Positions 5,338 through 6,104 of a DNA stretch of 6,104 nt are shown in pieces. This stretch comes from Cellvibrionales bacterium UBA2511 (GTDB lineage Bacteria; Pseudomonadota; Gammaproteobacteria; Pseudomonadales; Porticoccaceae): the NCBI GenBank assembly GCA_002341315.1, contig DDNV01000032.1, positions 11,671 to 17,774 on the forward strand. Direction: 5' to 3'. Position 1 is the stretch's first letter. Every line of letters starts with the position of its first letter. The notes beneath the pieces are model-generated. The model was given only the letters and a program-made list of their open reading frames with translations, was not told the DNA's origin and made no database searches. The position numbers were made by a program, and so were the translations under genes.

Positions 5338-6104
5338 AATTAAATGCAGGCTACCAGTCGATGAGGCGTCTGTCCTCTTATGTTATGGCATCAGTTTTGT
5401 CGGCGATTGCCATGGTCCTGCTGGTTATCGTGACGCTGGATGCAGTGGGCGCTGTCATCGACGGAGTGGATGATATTGGTAACAAATATACATTTTTTCA
5501 AGTGGTTATCTATGTTGCGTTGACCCTTCCAGCCCGCATTTACGAGCATATTCCGATGGCATCCCTGATTGGATGCTTGGTTGGTCTCGGTGTTTTGGCC
5601 AATAATTCTGAATTGGTGGTGATGCGATCGGCCGGGGTTTCTCTGTTGCGTATTGTCTGGTTTGTGAGCCGGCCGATCCTGCTGCTGATTTTTTTGGGCG
5701 CGCTGCTGGGTGAATTTGTGGTCCCTTATATGGACCAATATGCCGAGAGTCGGCGCATGGTTCTGAAAGGTGGGGAGAGCTCTCAGGAAACCAATATTGG
5801 TATCTGGAACAAGGAAGGCAATGAATACATGCATTTCAATGCTGTGTATCCAGGCGGTGTTTTGTTCGGGGTGACCCGCTATGAATTTGATGATCAGCAC
5901 CGACTCCAGAGAGCGAGCTTTTCCGAGCGGGCGACTTATCAGGGCGATCATTGGCTGGAGGAGCGGGGCGTCATCACCCGTTTCCTGGATAACAAAGTGG
6001 AAACCGGTGAATTCACTACACGTCTCTGGGATAGCAAGCTGTCACCGGAGTTGCTCTATCTGATTATTCTCCCGCCGGAGTCTCTGGCCATTCGGAGTCT
6101 TTAT
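5334..6104 (+). CDS. lptG: LPS export ABC transporter permease LptG, N-terminal 257 residues (cut by window edge)
   Basis: LptG is the partner permease of LptF in the LptB2FG transporter. The frame is open from ATG at 5334 to the last base. It shows membrane segments at about 16-38, 56-88 and 104-130, then the start of the periplasmic beta-jellyroll (from about 135). Family motifs include EHIPMASLIGCLVGLGVLA (71-89) and the coupling helix NNSELVVMRSAGVS (90-103), with E93 facing LptB. The E. coli protein has 360 residues, so about 100, including the last three membrane segments, lie outside. The 5334 start overlaps the lptF stop (ATGA) and has GGGA 8 nt upstream. ATG at 5361 would give MRRLSSYV, nearer the usual family N-terminus (M..LdrY), so the start is not certain. 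Residues 39, 45 and 46 are Gly, Val and Asp where E. coli has LPS-contacting lysines K34, K40 and K41. Confidence 0.95.
   Translation, partial: MKLNAGYQSMRRLSSYVMASVLSAIAMVLLVIVTLDAVGAVIDGVDDIGNKYTFFQVVIYVALTLPARIYEHIPMASLIGCLVGLGVLANNSELVVMRSAGVSLLRIVWFVSRPILLLIFLGALLGEFVVPYMDQYAESRRMVLKGGESSQETNIGIWNKEGNEYMHFNAVYPGGVLFGVTRYEFDDQHRLQRASFSERATYQGDHWLEERGVITRFLDNKVETGEFTTRLWDSKLSPELLYLIILPPESLAIRSLY

Noticed and set aside
5391..5951. 186-codon open frame on the minus strand opposite lptG
   Set aside because: Rich in His, Gln and Asn as expected from the complement of a hydrophobic membrane gene; lptG is clearly the real gene.
1..6104. Mobile element, CRISPR array, tRNA or novel defence system
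   Set aside because: All but about 250 bases are covered by recognised housekeeping genes and one small gene; no repeats, transposase motifs or RNA genes were seen.

Overview
The window is a chromosomal housekeeping segment of a gammaproteobacterium. The gene order is two divergent units: pepA-holC-(small gene)-valS on the minus strand, and lptF-lptG on the plus strand. Escherichia coli has the same divergent layout (pepA-holC-valS against lptF-lptG). The protein sequences and the extra small gene between holC and valS look more like Pseudomonas, Marinobacter or cellvibrio-type marine relatives than enterics. That finer placement is inference from memory of family sequences, not from a search. 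Base composition looks moderately GC-rich and even, and I see no mobile element, RNA gene, CRISPR array or sign of recent transfer.

Minus-strand unit, in order of transcription: pepA (4102 to 2615) encodes a complete leucyl aminopeptidase with all expected metal and catalytic residues. holC (2618 to 2193) overlaps it by ATGA and encodes the chi subunit of the DNA polymerase III clamp loader. A 146-residue acidic, low-complexity protein of unknown function follows (2140 to 1700). Last is valS (1607 to beyond position 1), the valyl-tRNA synthetase, cut by the window edge just after its KMSKS motif. A good sigma-70-type promoter lies at the end of the small gene, so valS can probably be transcribed separately.

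Plus-strand unit: lptF (4210 to 5337) and lptG (5334 to beyond 6104) overlap by ATGA and encode the two membrane subunits of the LptB2FG ABC transporter, which extracts lipopolysaccharide from the inner membrane. lptF uses a TTG start behind a clear AGGAA ribosome-binding site.

The 107-bp gap between pepA and lptF is the control region. Candidate promoters for the two directions overlap each other. A perfect 6-bp inverted repeat lies across the lptF start point and the pepA -35 element, and a short potential hairpin sits just upstream of the lptF ribosome-binding site.

I found no clearly new biological system. The most interesting items are the acidic gene beside holC, the overlapping divergent promoters with a candidate operator, and the loss in LptG of lysines that contact LPS in the enteric protein.
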